Shown one piece after another: positions 45,918 through 56,833 of a stretch of DNA of 64,000 nucleotides (positions within the stretch are counted from its first letter, which is position 1; each line of letters begins with the position of its first letter). Made by a program: the position numbers and the translations under genes. The stretch lies in NCBI GenBank assembly GCA_021527695.1, contig JAKFAO010000009.1:1302001-1366000 (forward strand). The letters run 5' to 3'. This DNA is from Naematelia aurantialba (taxonomy: Eukaryota; Basidiomycota; Tremellomycetes; Tremellales; Naemateliaceae). The notes beneath the pieces are model-generated. The model ran no database searches. It worked only from the letters and a program-made list of their open reading frames with translations, and was not told the origin of the DNA.

Positions 45918-46161
45918 CTTTCTGTCGTGCTCTGGTTTGGTGACGATGCCTTGCGCCGCAGCGCTCCCAATGACGCTCGATCATACGAGAGTGACGAGGA
46001 AACTTGGACATGGGGGTGAACACGAGGCACGCTCAAGAGAGTTAGTTAGCTAGACACCCGTTGAAACTACAGCGAACTTGTCTGAAGTTCGGATTATTTG
46101 TGGCCACGTCCCGCTGGGAGCATCAACAGATCCAATACCATCATACATGGCCCAACCTGAA

Positions 46162-47160
46162 TTATATATACCTTCGAACGAGGGCTTCCAACCCTTGCGC
46201 ATTGTGCTCTTTGTTCCACGTATTGTTTGCCCAGTTGCTCCACAGAGTAGCTTTGATCGCACCACCTGGTCCACTGCCCAGACTCTGTTTATTTTCCGCT
46301 TCAGTATACTCGGTGATCTCTGTCGGGTGGTTGTGGATGGATGTCAAGACTGCAACAAGGTCCTGCCCTGTGGGGGCCAGAGTGTAGATGGTGAGCTTCG
46401 GGGGAAGGTTGTTGATCTTGTCCAAGAGAGTCTGGCCGACATGCGCAATGTCCCTATCCAATGTCTCAGTATGTCTCGAGTGACAGCCAGGAAGAGACTA
46501 CTTACGTCAAGGGAATGGGACTGCTGAGACTCTTGCCATACTTTGCCACAATGTTAGATTTGGCATCCGTACCCAGTGCTCTGTTTCATGTCAGCACAGC
46601 ATAGTAGTCATCAAAGAGAGTAGTATGAGTGAAGCAGACTAACTTGTATGCAAAGAAGAAATCGGTGAAGAGACCCGTTCTGACTTCGGTGGTCGGGATC
46701 TGGAGACCTCTGGCCTGTTCTACGACTTGGTATTTCGCATTGACAAACTTCAGTTCGGGGATCTTGCGTTCTTCGTCGCTCCATTCTGAACCGTAATCAG
46801 AGGGGATGAATGCTTTCAGTGTCTTGGAGGCAGCAAGAGCAGGAAGAAGCTTGGTTTGCAGCAGCTGGGAGGTGGACCCAACTGCGGAGCTGAGGATCCT
46901 CAGCGTGGTCCGTTTCCACGCAGGCAAGTGACTCACATGAAGACTTCTATTCCCTTGACCGCAAGCTCGATCTCCTCTTCACTACTCGCGTTCAAGTCGA
47001 GGATTCGCCTCTCAACTTCACTTGGAATCCCAGTCACGTCTGAAGAAGGCCGATGCAGGACTGTAAGCTTGATCTTCCCGGCAGCGTGGGCAGGGAGGAA
47101 CGCCTTCAAAAGCCCTTTTCCGACATAGCCTGTAGACGATAGAAGGGCAACTGAAGTCAT
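46162..47160 (-). CDS. NmrA-like NAD(P)-binding protein
   Basis: NmrA / isoflavone-reductase-like atypical short-chain dehydrogenase (PF05368 or PF13460 group); members bind NAD(P) and act as redox sensors or reductases. Start ATG 47160 (MTSVALLSSTGYVGKGLLKA), with a nucleotide loop S-T-G-Y-V-G resembling GxxGxxG. Then TVLHRPSSDVTGIPSEVERR, an intron, VGSTSQLLQTKLLPALAASK, FIPSDYGSEWSDEE (typical NmrA 'PSxFG'-like motif), KYQVVEQARGLQIPTTEVRT and GLFTDFFF. Last exons: YGKSLRSPIPLT-like and IAHVGQTLLDKINNLPPKLT, ending ALVRRYI. The loop lacks the first Gly of the strict GxxGxxG. Substrate unknown. Confidence 0.85.
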
Positions 47161-47868
47161 CTTGCGACTCGTGTCGTATGAGTGAAAGATGAAAGGGCGC
47201 GAGGGACAAGGATGTTAGACCGCCTTGTAGAGTCGCACTTATATCCCCTAAAGAGGTGTACTCAGCTGACCATACTCCGGACTGACGTGTTCGCACATCA
47301 TAGCCGCCCGATGTGAGGAATGGTAATCTGATTACTCATCCGAGGAGTCGAAGCCTTCTATAGTCGGTGAAAGCTCGGGAAATAATCACCCCAGATGATG
47401 TGCTTTTCTGTCCATACTGTGAGCGACATTATCGTGACGAAAGAGCTCGAAGTTGGTGGGAGCGTAGCTCCTGACCCCGATGAGGAACTCTGAGAGTAGT
47501 ATTATATTCGGCTCTCGCTCGTCATCAAGCGGGGACCACTCGAGGGGCAAGGGGGTACAGACATCCATTCGGGGGTCGTTATACGGATCCCTCCCGATCT
47601 TCTACAAATGACGAGCATGTGGTCAATTCGCTGCTGTCTCATCTGCGATAGCTTGCATCAACGACCGATATATCCAAACTGGATAGATCACGCCCGAGGC
47701 TGGGCTATGCCGATTTGCCAGCAGTTTGGTGCAAGGAGAATCGGACATGTAACGTCATTTGAGCTGTTCCGAGGGATGGTTGTCTTGTTTGGCGTCTTGT
47801 TTGATTGACCGGATTTTGCAGGTCTCTCATGCATCGTCATCCCGGTCGGAAAGAAACAAGTTTTAACA
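47161..47868. other. Spacer with a possible gene fragment
   Basis: 708 nt between NmrA-like and PhyH-like genes. On the minus strand at about 47600-47460 a protein-like run (RDPYNDPRMDVCTPLPLEWS, then EREPNIILLSEFLIGVRS) begins near ATG 47568 but has no clear continuation; it may be a small gene or a relic. Confidence 0.3.
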
Positions 47869-49169
47869 CTACTGGCCGTGCTCAACGTCTGCATGTCTTC
47901 CGCAACCATCATCCAACCGGAGCTTCGTCATGAATTGGTTTCGAGAGATAGTGTTCCGCACTTTGAGATACTCATCGATAGGAAGGAATTCGGCCATCAC
48001 TTCGACTAAGTCAGAAGATTGGTACAGATGCTCTGTTCCGATAGGCAGCTGTGAGATATGGTAAGTGCAGGTGCTTTGGACTGGGCCGACTTGAGAAACA
48101 AACCTTGACAGTCCCCTCGCACTGATACCACCTGGGCGTGTAACCACACGCGAGCATGATACGGTCAGTCTGAGAGTGATTCGGCATGCCTTGAACGGTC
48201 AGTAATTGACGATCCTAGCTTCGAGGCGTCTCCCGCATGACTTACCTGCATGCCACAGGCGCATATCTCTGAGGAAGACCCCACCGTACCTGCAGGAGAC
48301 CTGTATCGGAGGGCGGGACGCCATTCGCTTCGTCACTACTTCGTCCTGTATTTGCATCTCGACGTGCGGATTCTTCTCATGGTCGCTTACATCGGTGTGG
48401 AGATGCGAGCCAGGCCATACCTCTGCAAGAAAGTGTCAGCTGGAGACCTGCAGCAGAGAGCTGCGTTACCTGTAGCTCCAGTTTCGGGAGTGAAGTCACA
48501 AAGCACAGTCTGTGCAGCGATCTGCAAGACTTAACATGAGACTTGCGGTTTCGAAAGTAGACATACCATATAGGGAGCCTACATGGCATGTAGGTCAGCG
48601 TCAGGCTCCGCATCTCTGAAAGATGTTCTTTGCCCCAACTTACCTCTGGATGAAGGTAGGTACAATCTGCCATGTTAGCAGTCGGCTGGGACGTGAAGAC
48701 ACCAGGCTTACCCTTGTGCACTCTCTGTCGTTGCGTACCGTTCTTGGTAGCATTATTACCGGCTGTATAGATAAACTGAGGGCGTGGTCCCAGATAAGCG
48801 TTCACCACCTGCAGTACGAAGGCATTCTTGTACAGCATATCCGACCCGAGCTCTGGTAAATGAGCGGGAGCGGACTGTAGAAAGTTGCCTGAAGCAGCAT
48901 CAATCGCCAAACATCGTGGTCATAGCGACTCGGTGATTACCAGTGGGGTGGCCTTCCTCAGCTTTGTGAGGCTTGCGTATGGAATCTCCTTCGGCCAGAA
49001 GGAAGTCTCGGATCCCGTCCAGCACCTTTGTGTCCATAATATCCTCCATCACCAGGAAGCCATCTCGGTTCAACGATCTCACAGCCTGAAAGAGCGTCTC
49101 GGGAGAGTATTGCTGAGCGGCAAGCTCTTTTGGGGTAGGGATGATAGGCGACATGGTGAATTGGGGCAT
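47869..49169 (-). CDS. PhyH-like Fe(II)/2-oxoglutarate dioxygenase
   Basis: Phytanoyl-CoA dioxygenase superfamily (PF05721); fungal members of this type are mostly uncharacterised. Start ATG 49169 (MPQFTMSPIIPTPKELAAQQ) or Met6 at 49154. NRDGFLVMEDIMDTKVLDGI, then exons with LPELGSDMLYKNAFVLQVVN and AYLGPRPQFIYTAGNNATKN. The iron motif HxD is assembled across a splice: RVHK joins DCTYLHPE to give H-K-D. Next: GATEVWPGSH, RYGGVFLRDMRLWHAGMPNH (distal iron His) and DRIMLACGYTPRWYQ (2-oxoglutarate Arg). The tail includes EHLYQSSDLVEVMAEFLPID. The HxD...H plus Arg set is complete. No peroxisomal signal at the C-terminus (ends VEHGQ). Confidence 0.85.
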
Positions 49170-50007
49170 GTAGAGGCAGTCTGGCCGTCATATGAGAAGG
49201 ACAAGGCAAAGTAGTCGCTCGGCCGAGTCTTCAAGTCTCCCCCGTTGAAGAAACCATGTTACGTGAATTGTGACGAAGTGATTCGACCTGAGGCTCTCGT
49301 AGCTTATCTGGTTTCTAGGCCTGCAAAGATTGGGTAAGAAAATCGACAAACTATGCTGCTGGAGACACGCCCAACTTGATGCCTCCAAGGTTACGCTTCC
49401 GGTTCAAATACAGGGGGTCCCTGTCATGAATCAACTTGATATCGCCCCCGGACGACGGAAAATCACCCAAACATGGGAGCCCACGATGGTGCTAAGGTGC
49501 AAATAATGTGGCAAGCATCGACTCATGGGCCATGATGACCAAGTGAAAAGCTGAGACAGCCCGACTAGGCAGGGCCAATCAACCAATCGTCAAAGGGTAG
49601 GACGGTGAGCTTTACCAGTGTTCTTCGCGCAATCATATCATTGCTGTCGTGGAGACGACCGTGCACATGCATGAAAGTTCATCACGTTCGCAGCGCAACC
49701 ATACATTAACGCAAGTGATGCACCTCAGGTCTCGGTCCCATGACATGATGTTGATGGGCCGTCGGCACAATGCAAGCTGGCATGGTGTGTGGTGACAGCA
49801 TCTCTGTAGCACTTGACACAGCAAGTCCCGACTGCAACCAGAGCTTTGATGAGGAAACATGCTACGACCAGGATGCGAAGATAGCATTGGGTTGCGGTTT
49901 CACGTGCCAGGATTGTTTAGATGCATAGGGATGCGCCACCCTCGGTATCGCGATCGCCTGTTCTGCGCTCTCACTCAGCCATTCTCTCGCAACCCGTCTT
50001 TTCGGCA
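49170..50007. other. Spacer with no recognised gene
   Basis: 838 nt between the starts of the PhyH-like and LysM genes (divergent). No gene, TATA box or repeat found. Short frames on both strands are unconvincing. Confidence 0.45.
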
Positions 50008-51609
50008 ATGAGCTACTGCCAGACATGCTATACCGAGCTCCGACCCTCTCAGAGCCAAAGCGTATTCCAGACGCCTTGCTGTGCTGCGCCGATCTGTGCA
50101 CAGTGTATCGCTCGGAATCCCCGCTTGAAAGAGTATTCGCCCTGCCTGCGATGTGGGGATGTCAGGACCGATAGTGGGAATCGGGAGATACGTGATGGTC
50201 GACGACGAGCTGAACAGTGAGTCACTTCTGTGCGCTTCGATATCCTTGTCCCCGCCTCTCTTCCGACAAGACCTCCTCATTTCTCTTCTCTGTCTCCTCA
50301 GCTGTTCTCTCTTCTCTCCCTCTTCTCTTGTCTCCATTTTCTCATTTCTCCCAGATTGCTCTCCCTCTCTCTCTGTCTCTCTATCCCCGTCTGTCATTCG
50401 CCTCTCCCTCACCTCTCCGTTGTCTCCGATCGGGTTGGTGAGCAAGCCTGGTGAAGTTCCATAAGCTTGACCGATCTGGGTACCCATGGGAAATTCCATC
50501 GGGCGAGGAGACGCGACTGATCGTTGTACAGAGCGAGGCGACGTGAAGAAGCTGGTCGATTCACAATCGGCGACGATGAGGACGAAGGGGACAATCCTAA
50601 GGACCATGAAGATGCACCGCCGGGATACACTAGCGACCCAGAGCGTTCCACCATGACAGCGAAGACCCAGCACTACGACGCGATTGAACCTGCAGCAAAA
50701 AGGACAGGAGATATAGGAGATTTTGGAGTAGAAGCTGCAGCTGTAGCTAAGGCTGAGGAAGAGCTTGTAGCGGCCGAGGTCAGACATCCCGTCTCTCGAT
50801 CAGATACGATCCTCTCGATTGCGCGAAAATACGCAGCCGACGTGAGTAATGGCGATGACCACGATCACCTCAATGAGATAGATCGCCTACTAATCTCTCC
50901 GTAGCCCCACGAGCTCCTCGCACTAAATTCCCTTCCATACTCAACACTGTCTACACAGCCCCATCTCCTCCGCACCCGCCGGACTCTTGTCATATCCCGC
51001 CGCCTCGTCCCAAAATCCCGCCTTCCTGCTTCCACCCAGTCTTCGCGCCATACTGACGACGTCAACGACGACCACGTCCAGTACTCTGAACTCCATCTCG
51101 CTTTACATGGCTCCGAGGAAGACGCAGCTTCGAGGCAGCGCGCTGAAGAGCGCCGCATCAAGCGGTTTCAGCTGATCACCAAGACTGCGGATCCGGCTGT
51201 TGGGCGGGCTTATGTCGGCCTTGCTGCGGCTGAGGAAGAACCGGATTCGTACGGCGTTGTTTCAGGCGCTGCAGATGCTCTTGTATGGGGCGGCGGTGGC
51301 CGTGATGAGGGTCTTGGTGTCGGCTATCGTGGTGGTGGTGGTGGCCGTGTTGGTCTGGTCGGTGCTGGCGGCGCTTGGGGCTCTGGAGGTGGTGTCGCCG
51401 CATGGGGAGGTGAAGGGATGGGAGGCAAGAAACGCGCCATACCAGACCAGAGCAACCGGGCGGAACGCGCGGTCGAACAGTACCTAGACGACGACGAGTG
51501 GGAGCGCGAGTGCGGTGGGCTTGCCCGTGCTACCCGGGGGGTTGATGGGCGGTGGAAGGTGGTTGGTAGTCGTAGCGACCTCGCGGTGGCGCTTGGCGTC
51601 AAGGGCTAA
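50008..51609 (+). CDS. Cytosolic zinc-ribbon/LysM-domain protein
   Basis: Start ATG 50008. Residues 1-50 form a Cys-rich module: MSYCQTCYTEL, TPCCAAPICAQCIARNPRLK, CLRCGDV (several C-x2-C pairs, RING- or ribbon-like). An intron of about 310 nt (50219-50530, strongly C/T-rich) joins in phase to RREEAGRFTIGDDEDEGDNP. A LysM domain follows: VRHPVSRSDTILSIARKYAA, then after an intron DPHELLALNSLPYSTLSTQP and RTRRTLVI. The last part is a Gly-rich run (about 51285-51420) and KKRAIPDQSNRAERAVEQYL, DDDEWERECGG. No signal peptide, so it is probably intracellular, unlike secreted chitin-binding LysM effectors. Similar Zn-plus-LysM proteins are known in fungi; function is unclear. Confidence 0.85.
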
Positions 51610-52246
51610 CACCATGGTGAGCGTGAGAGCAGCCGACGCCATGGCGTAGTGTAGCACACCGGCGCCCTTGAGGGATACAGATATCATCGATGCCCGGCGC
51701 TTGTTTCATGTTGCATGTATTGTGGTTGTTGTTGTGTGTGGTCATGTGACTCTGCATGCGTCCAGCCATTCTTCATGTCTCCTGGCAACAGTGTCTCTTA
51801 AATACCGTGTGGGTCAAGCCAGAATCGACTCGTCGCGCCTTATCGGCGAGATCGATGAGAACGAGAACGATGGAGACAAGAGGGACAGATGCGGATGCCC
51901 ATACATCCATGAAGAATGCTGTCTATGCTATATACGATGCTATAACACAACTGCCCTGCTACCGTTGCTAGTGCTCCGCTCGCACTCAACTAACCCACTA
52001 GATATACCACGCTGGTCACCAGCATGGTCATTCGTCTTGCTGGGTCCCGCCTCATTGGCGATAAGACCAGCGTTGCGCTTCTCTTTTGCGTTTTCGTCTT
52101 CACTATAAATCCTCCATGACTATCCCCTCCTTGCATTTCTTCATCAGGCATACTTGAACTCCCCTGTCATCCCCTTTACGACTCTCAACTAGACAACTTG
52201 CGACTTCCAATTTATCCCCGTGGACCTCAACTCGTGGGGACCATGC
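51610..52246. other. Convergent 3' spacer, LysM gene / mitoferrin
   Basis: 637 nt between stop codons on opposite strands. No supported gene; the 146-residue plus frame (51668-52108) has no recognisable domain. Confidence 0.45.
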
Positions 52247-54425
52247 TCAGACCTGTTGGCCGGTCTCTGGCATGTGCCCTCCTTGTCGTATAAGCACCTC
52301 TGTATAATGTCAGCACACCGACAGGCTAGTCCACAAGCTACGGGAGAAGCACATCATGCAAAGCGACAATCTTGCATGAGGAACGAGCAACCAATTGCCC
52401 CCTCGGAACCTCACAGAGAGAGGGAGTTTATAGGAGACGGCGCGTCTAGTGATAATGCGTCGACACGGGACCTGGACTCACTGAAAAACTCATAACTCAT
52501 CCAACTGATCGCGGTACTCGGCGCAACTGTCAATACCCGCGGCAACATTCCTCTACGTAGTCCACGCCACCCGTCGCGCTCGAAAATGATCTTGAGAGCT
52601 TCCGACATGCCTCTGGCTTCTCGTATCCGAGTATCTGTGGAGCTTCCCCTGGTCTGCAACAGTGTCTGAGCGGTGTCAGCACGACACGTCCACCCTTTGT
52701 CAGATGGCCGATCGTTTCCCCAGCCTCAGGATTATTGGCGCCACAGCCCTGACTCCAGCACCTTCCCTCCTTGCGGCATCTCTTACGCCATCTCTTGTCC
52801 CCTCCATTGCCTTGGCCCTGGCGCAAGGGACGCCCAATCCCTGCCTCCTCCTCCCGTCCCCTGGCGTATCCCTCGGTGGCTCGTGCCTGACCGTCTAAGC
52901 CAACACATAAAACTCACCTTGGCGACATCCAAAGGCGTCGTGACGGCCGCTGCAATCCCTCCTGCAACCCCGCCGGCCGTAACATGAGTCAAGGGGCTAT
53001 ATGTCCCTTCGGGGTTCAAGACGCCCTTCAGCGTCTCATAACAGGAGAATTGGACCGCCGTGAAGGGCACACTCATGGCGAGTGTGGTCGGGTAAGAAAC
53101 GTAAAACGCCGCGAGGCCTTCGGAACGATAGACGGATTGTGCGCAGGCGATGACGGTCCGATGTGGAGAATTGCGGATCTGCATACGTTGTTTGATCACT
53201 GTGAACTTCAGCCAGGTAGCATGCCGTCGAGCCCAGGTGAGGCATACCGTCGAAAGGATTCATCAGAGCGTCACTGGAGACAGTTGCGGCTGCGCCAGCA
53301 AGAGCTACGCAAGTTAGTTAAAGCCAAAAATATGGGTAACATCGTTTTGTGCTCAAAACGACAGTCGGATTCAACGGGACATCTCATCTCATTGATCCTT
53401 GACAGTACAGGATCACCGCACTTCCACGCTGAATGATGGCGGACGCCCTCTCCCATTCCCCACGCAGACGGGCGTTCTCTCCTCGCACATCATCTCCAAT
53501 TTGCAGACATCGGTCATGGAGCTAAACCACTCACCCGTTCCTCCAACTCCACCCCAGCCATCTCCTCGACCTCCGCTTATTTCCCGGACAAACTCGTACA
53601 TTCCGAAATGCGCCGCATGCGCCGGCCCCGCACCCATAATGACGCTAGCCACGCCACGCCACAGCGATCGCAGACCCTCGGTCGTGCTCACACTTCGAAA
53701 GTGGTGTGAGATTGACTGGAACTGGGTCATAGCTGGTCGTGGGCGGGGCTGCGTCGAGCCGGAAGCAGTTGCAAGTAGAGCAGTGGGTGTAAGGGATGGC
53801 AGGACCTGCATACGTGTCTAATGAGGGTCAGCTGTCACGGCTGTGGACCATGTTGGTAGGACGAGCTGTTATCCAGTTGATATGGGTGTTTAAAATGGGT
53901 ATGGAAGATAAGGGACGGTAGGGGAAGGCGGAAGGGGGGGAGGGGGAGAGATAAGGAAGGATAAGACTGGGGAAGGGAAGTAGAGGGGAGACGAAAGACC
54001 GACTTTGATGGAATCGACAGGGAAGATTGCGGCATGTTCTGAGATTCCAGCCTATGGATCGACGTTAGCCAGAAGATCTCATCAGTGTACAAAAGAAGAA
54101 TAAGAAGATGCGGTAAACTCGGACGAGGCAGGAGGAGGATCAGTGAATGTTGGACAATCGGAGAAGCATTGTGAAGAACAGAGAATGCAAGAGCGAGTTG
54201 GCGACATACCATTGCACCAGCCGCCATATTCACACCCCAACCAGCGCCGACTGGCAGTGCCTCATACTCGTGCTCTTCCTCTGCCCCCTCTTGCAGAGCC
54301 GGCGTATGGAGGTGTGCCGAATGGGGGAGTACATGGATGCCCGATGCCGAAGACGATGGCGATGTTGAAGAAGAAGAGGAGTATGCCGGTGACGAAGAGG
54401 AAGATGACGACGAAGCGTCTGGCAT
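52247..54425 (-). CDS. MRS4: Mitochondrial iron carrier, mitoferrin (Mrs3/4)
   Basis: Mitochondrial carrier family (PF00153) protein that imports iron across the inner membrane for haem and Fe-S synthesis. Conserved part from EYEALPVGAGWGVNMAAGAM, splicing (54052-54209) to AGISEHAAIFPVDSIK (first PxD signature), TRMQVL, STEGLRSLWRGVASVIMGAG, PAHAAHFGMYEFVRE, then DALMNPFD-type repeat 2 (NPFDGMPHLG read across a splice, IKQRMQIRNSPHR), EGLAAFYVSYPTTLAMSVPF, TAVQFSCYETLKGVLNP, AGGVAGGIAAAVTTPLDVAK (third signature), LQTRG, GLRRGMLPRVLTVAPSTAIS and WMSYEFF. Intron 52300-52481 leads to the last exon KVLIRQGGHMPETGQQV. Start chosen at ATG 54425 (MPDASSSS), giving a Ser-rich leader, but the frame stays open far upstream. 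Confidence 0.9.
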
Positions 54426-55492
54426 CACTGATGTGCCTCTAGAATTTGGGCTTGACGTCGGACCAGGAGGAATCGGTAGCGAGGAAGACGGCATTGCGTT
54501 TAAAGCAGAGGAAGGGGAAGACAACGACGGTGTCGCCGTCGACCCCACTCCGTGCACGCCAAAGACCGATATCGTACTGGGGACAGTAGCTTTCTGTGCC
54601 GCTAGTAGTTCTGGTAGTGTTGACAATGGCGATGCTGGTAACACTGCTCCTCCGTCAGGATCGCTGAGTAGGTCGTCAGTGGTGGTAGCGCAGCCCTGAG
54701 CCACCACGATAGGAGTCGTTGAAGTTGTGGTCTGGAATGCCCCGCAGTTGGTGGGACGAGCGACGGTCTCGTACATCACCACCACGCCTTTGCTGCAGGG
54801 GACCAAGAGATCACCACATCAAGAGTTGGGGAGGCAAGGAATCAGAGAAGCAAAAGGGCAAAACATCATCAAGAAACCAAAGAAAGAAGGCGTGGAGGCA
54901 ATTGTACACATCACTGCGGCCTGAGAGCATACACATGACCTGCCCAAAGCCCCGCCAATTTCTCTCTCTCACTCTCACCCTCCATTTGGTCTCTCCGCTG
55001 CCTGATGATGCATGCTCGCCACTGCCCAACTTGTGCACTCCATAACAAGCGCGAGGGCGCAGCAACAGACCCAAAAAAACGTACCCTTCGGCCGATCGGT
55101 GGAACGAGTTTCCAGGCGCGCGCGCCGTTAGATCTCGGCTGGCCTTGGCTAATCGTTGTTCGAGTGGTCCGCTATGCTTCACTGGGAGCTCGCTGTTGTG
55201 ACCCAGTGGACGGGGGTGCTTTGGTGCTGCCGATAGTCCAGTCAATTGTGCCCTCGAAAAGAGAAATCACCAGAGAGTAAAAAGTATCGAGACGGATTTC
55301 TTCGGTCTAGATTCGGATTGCTTTTTTTTTTCGTTTTCGACGATCAACGACACACGCGGGACGTTTTCCTTTTCTTCAGCGGCGACTGCTTTTTTTGGCT
55401 GCGGACGACTCGACTCTCATGTACAACATTCATCATGGCACGACGTTACTAGACTGAAATCTGGATTAATAAGGAGATAGCGTGCAAGCTCA
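54426..55492. other. Open Cys/Thr-rich frame upstream of mitoferrin
   Basis: The mitoferrin frame stays open on the minus strand from 54425 up to about 54800. It reads VVVMYETVARPTNCGAFQTT, VVAQGCATTTDDLLSDPDGG, then Ser/Pro-rich sequence. A splice-like join (donor GTTTCTT near 54877, acceptor CCCCTGCAG near 54794) would add MCMLSGRSDVYNCLHAFFLC in frame (ATG 54936). This looks like a secreted-protein N-terminus. Further right, to the FIS1 stop, nothing is recognised; runs of T occur near 55322-55331 and 55390. Confidence 0.35.
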
Positions 55493-56833
55493 TCATCTCC
55501 TTGAAGCCCGCTTCCATACGCTTGCCACGACAATACCTGCCAGAGCAGCACCACCCGCCAGAATACCCATCCCTATATACACGGCGTCAGCGCCGGCAGC
55601 TCTTGTGTCAGCAGTCAAGCGCACCAATGTATCCATCCCGCTGAACAGAGCGGTCAATGAGCGTGCGCAGTGACTGGGCTTGCATGTTCTCTGGCTCGAC
55701 AGCGAGGAGGAGGTCTGCAAAGCCACGTCAGAAATACATTGGCTGCCAGTCAGACGCGAGCACTTACCATTAAATTTCTTGGCGTAGGCGTAATTGCGCA
55801 GCTTGTAGTATCCTATGGCAATATAATAGCAGGTCTCTCTGGGCATTGTCAGCGGGGGACGCGAAAGCAGGAAAGAGGTGCTGACCTCCGGTGCGCCGGA
55901 GATGACGAGTAGATCTCTGCACTCGGGACCAAGGACCACGGTATCGTCCGATGATATCACGGCAACGTGATGAAGACGAGGACGCAAGACGAGGACGCGA
56001 GGAGGCAACTCGAGCGGACAAGAGAATTGAACGAAGTCAAGGAGCGAGAGCACCCGTCGGAGAACCAAGCAAGACACCCGTGGAGAGACGACGTAGCCAT
56101 GGTCGGCGCAGACGAGACAGGAATAGCAGCTCAATCAGCAAAACACAAGGCCCATTGCGATAAAGACTCACCTTGTAAAAGCTTGATTCCCTCAGTCTGC
56201 ATCTCGGCATTTTGGCTCTTGACTAGACCCCAGCCGTAGTTGAACTTGGACTGCGTGGTAACGTGGCCCTGTTCGATCTCTGCGTTGGTCAGCGGCTACA
56301 ATACGTGTACGTGTACGCGGGGAGAACGACCCTGATGGATATCAGAGTGAAAGACATGAATGTGGAGGGGGTATAGGTGGAGCTGAAGATATGCATGGTG
56401 CCGAGGCTTGAGGCTCCTTGCTGGACAAGCGGGATGGTGTCGCATAGAGAGGAGTTGCGACAGTTGCCAGGGAGGTTGTCAATACAGTGAAGAGATGAGA
56501 GATCGCCGTGTTTTCCTGCGGAATAATGGCTGCACCGTGGTCATACAGCAATACAGCCATAGAAGTTGGAAAGATTGATCCTTGGAAAATGACAGGAAGG
56601 ACGGAAGGTCGTACCTTTATAATACTGCGTCCGCAAGACCTGCAGACGCATCAGCTGAGCACTGAAATGGATCGACAGTAGAACAACCAAGAGAAAGTAG
56701 GCTCTCCGGCAAGGAACACTGCCTCGAGTGGACGTCAAGCAACGGGATAGCAAGGATTCGCTGTACTCACCTGCAGCTCGTCGTAGGATAAAGACGTCTC
56801 CGCTTCAGCGGCGTATGGCAAGTCGGTTGGCAT
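55493..56833 (-). CDS. FIS1: Mitochondrial fission 1 protein
   Basis: Fis1 is a tail-anchored outer-membrane TPR adaptor for the dynamin Dnm1 in mitochondrial and peroxisomal fission. Start ATG 56833: MPTDLPYAAEAETSLSYDEL Q. Short exons follow: VLRTQYYK; then EIEQGHVTTQSKFNYGWGLV KSQNAEMQTEGIKLLQ (about 56270-56175, read across splices and highly conserved); the second TPR ETCYYIAIGYYKLRNYAYAK KFN; then LLAVEPENMQAQ-type sequence (55720-55680). The end is ARSLTALFSGMDTLVRL, hydrophobic IGMGILAGGAALAGIVVASV and basic WKRASRR, i.e. a tail anchor with a positive flank as needed for the outer membrane. Introns are numerous and include one of about 260 nt between 55910 and 56170. Confidence 0.92.

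Noticed and set aside
54337..54699. Asp/Glu-rich plus-strand frame of 120 residues
   Set aside because: It is the antisense of the Ser-rich leader of mitoferrin (TCN/AGN codons read backward as GAN).
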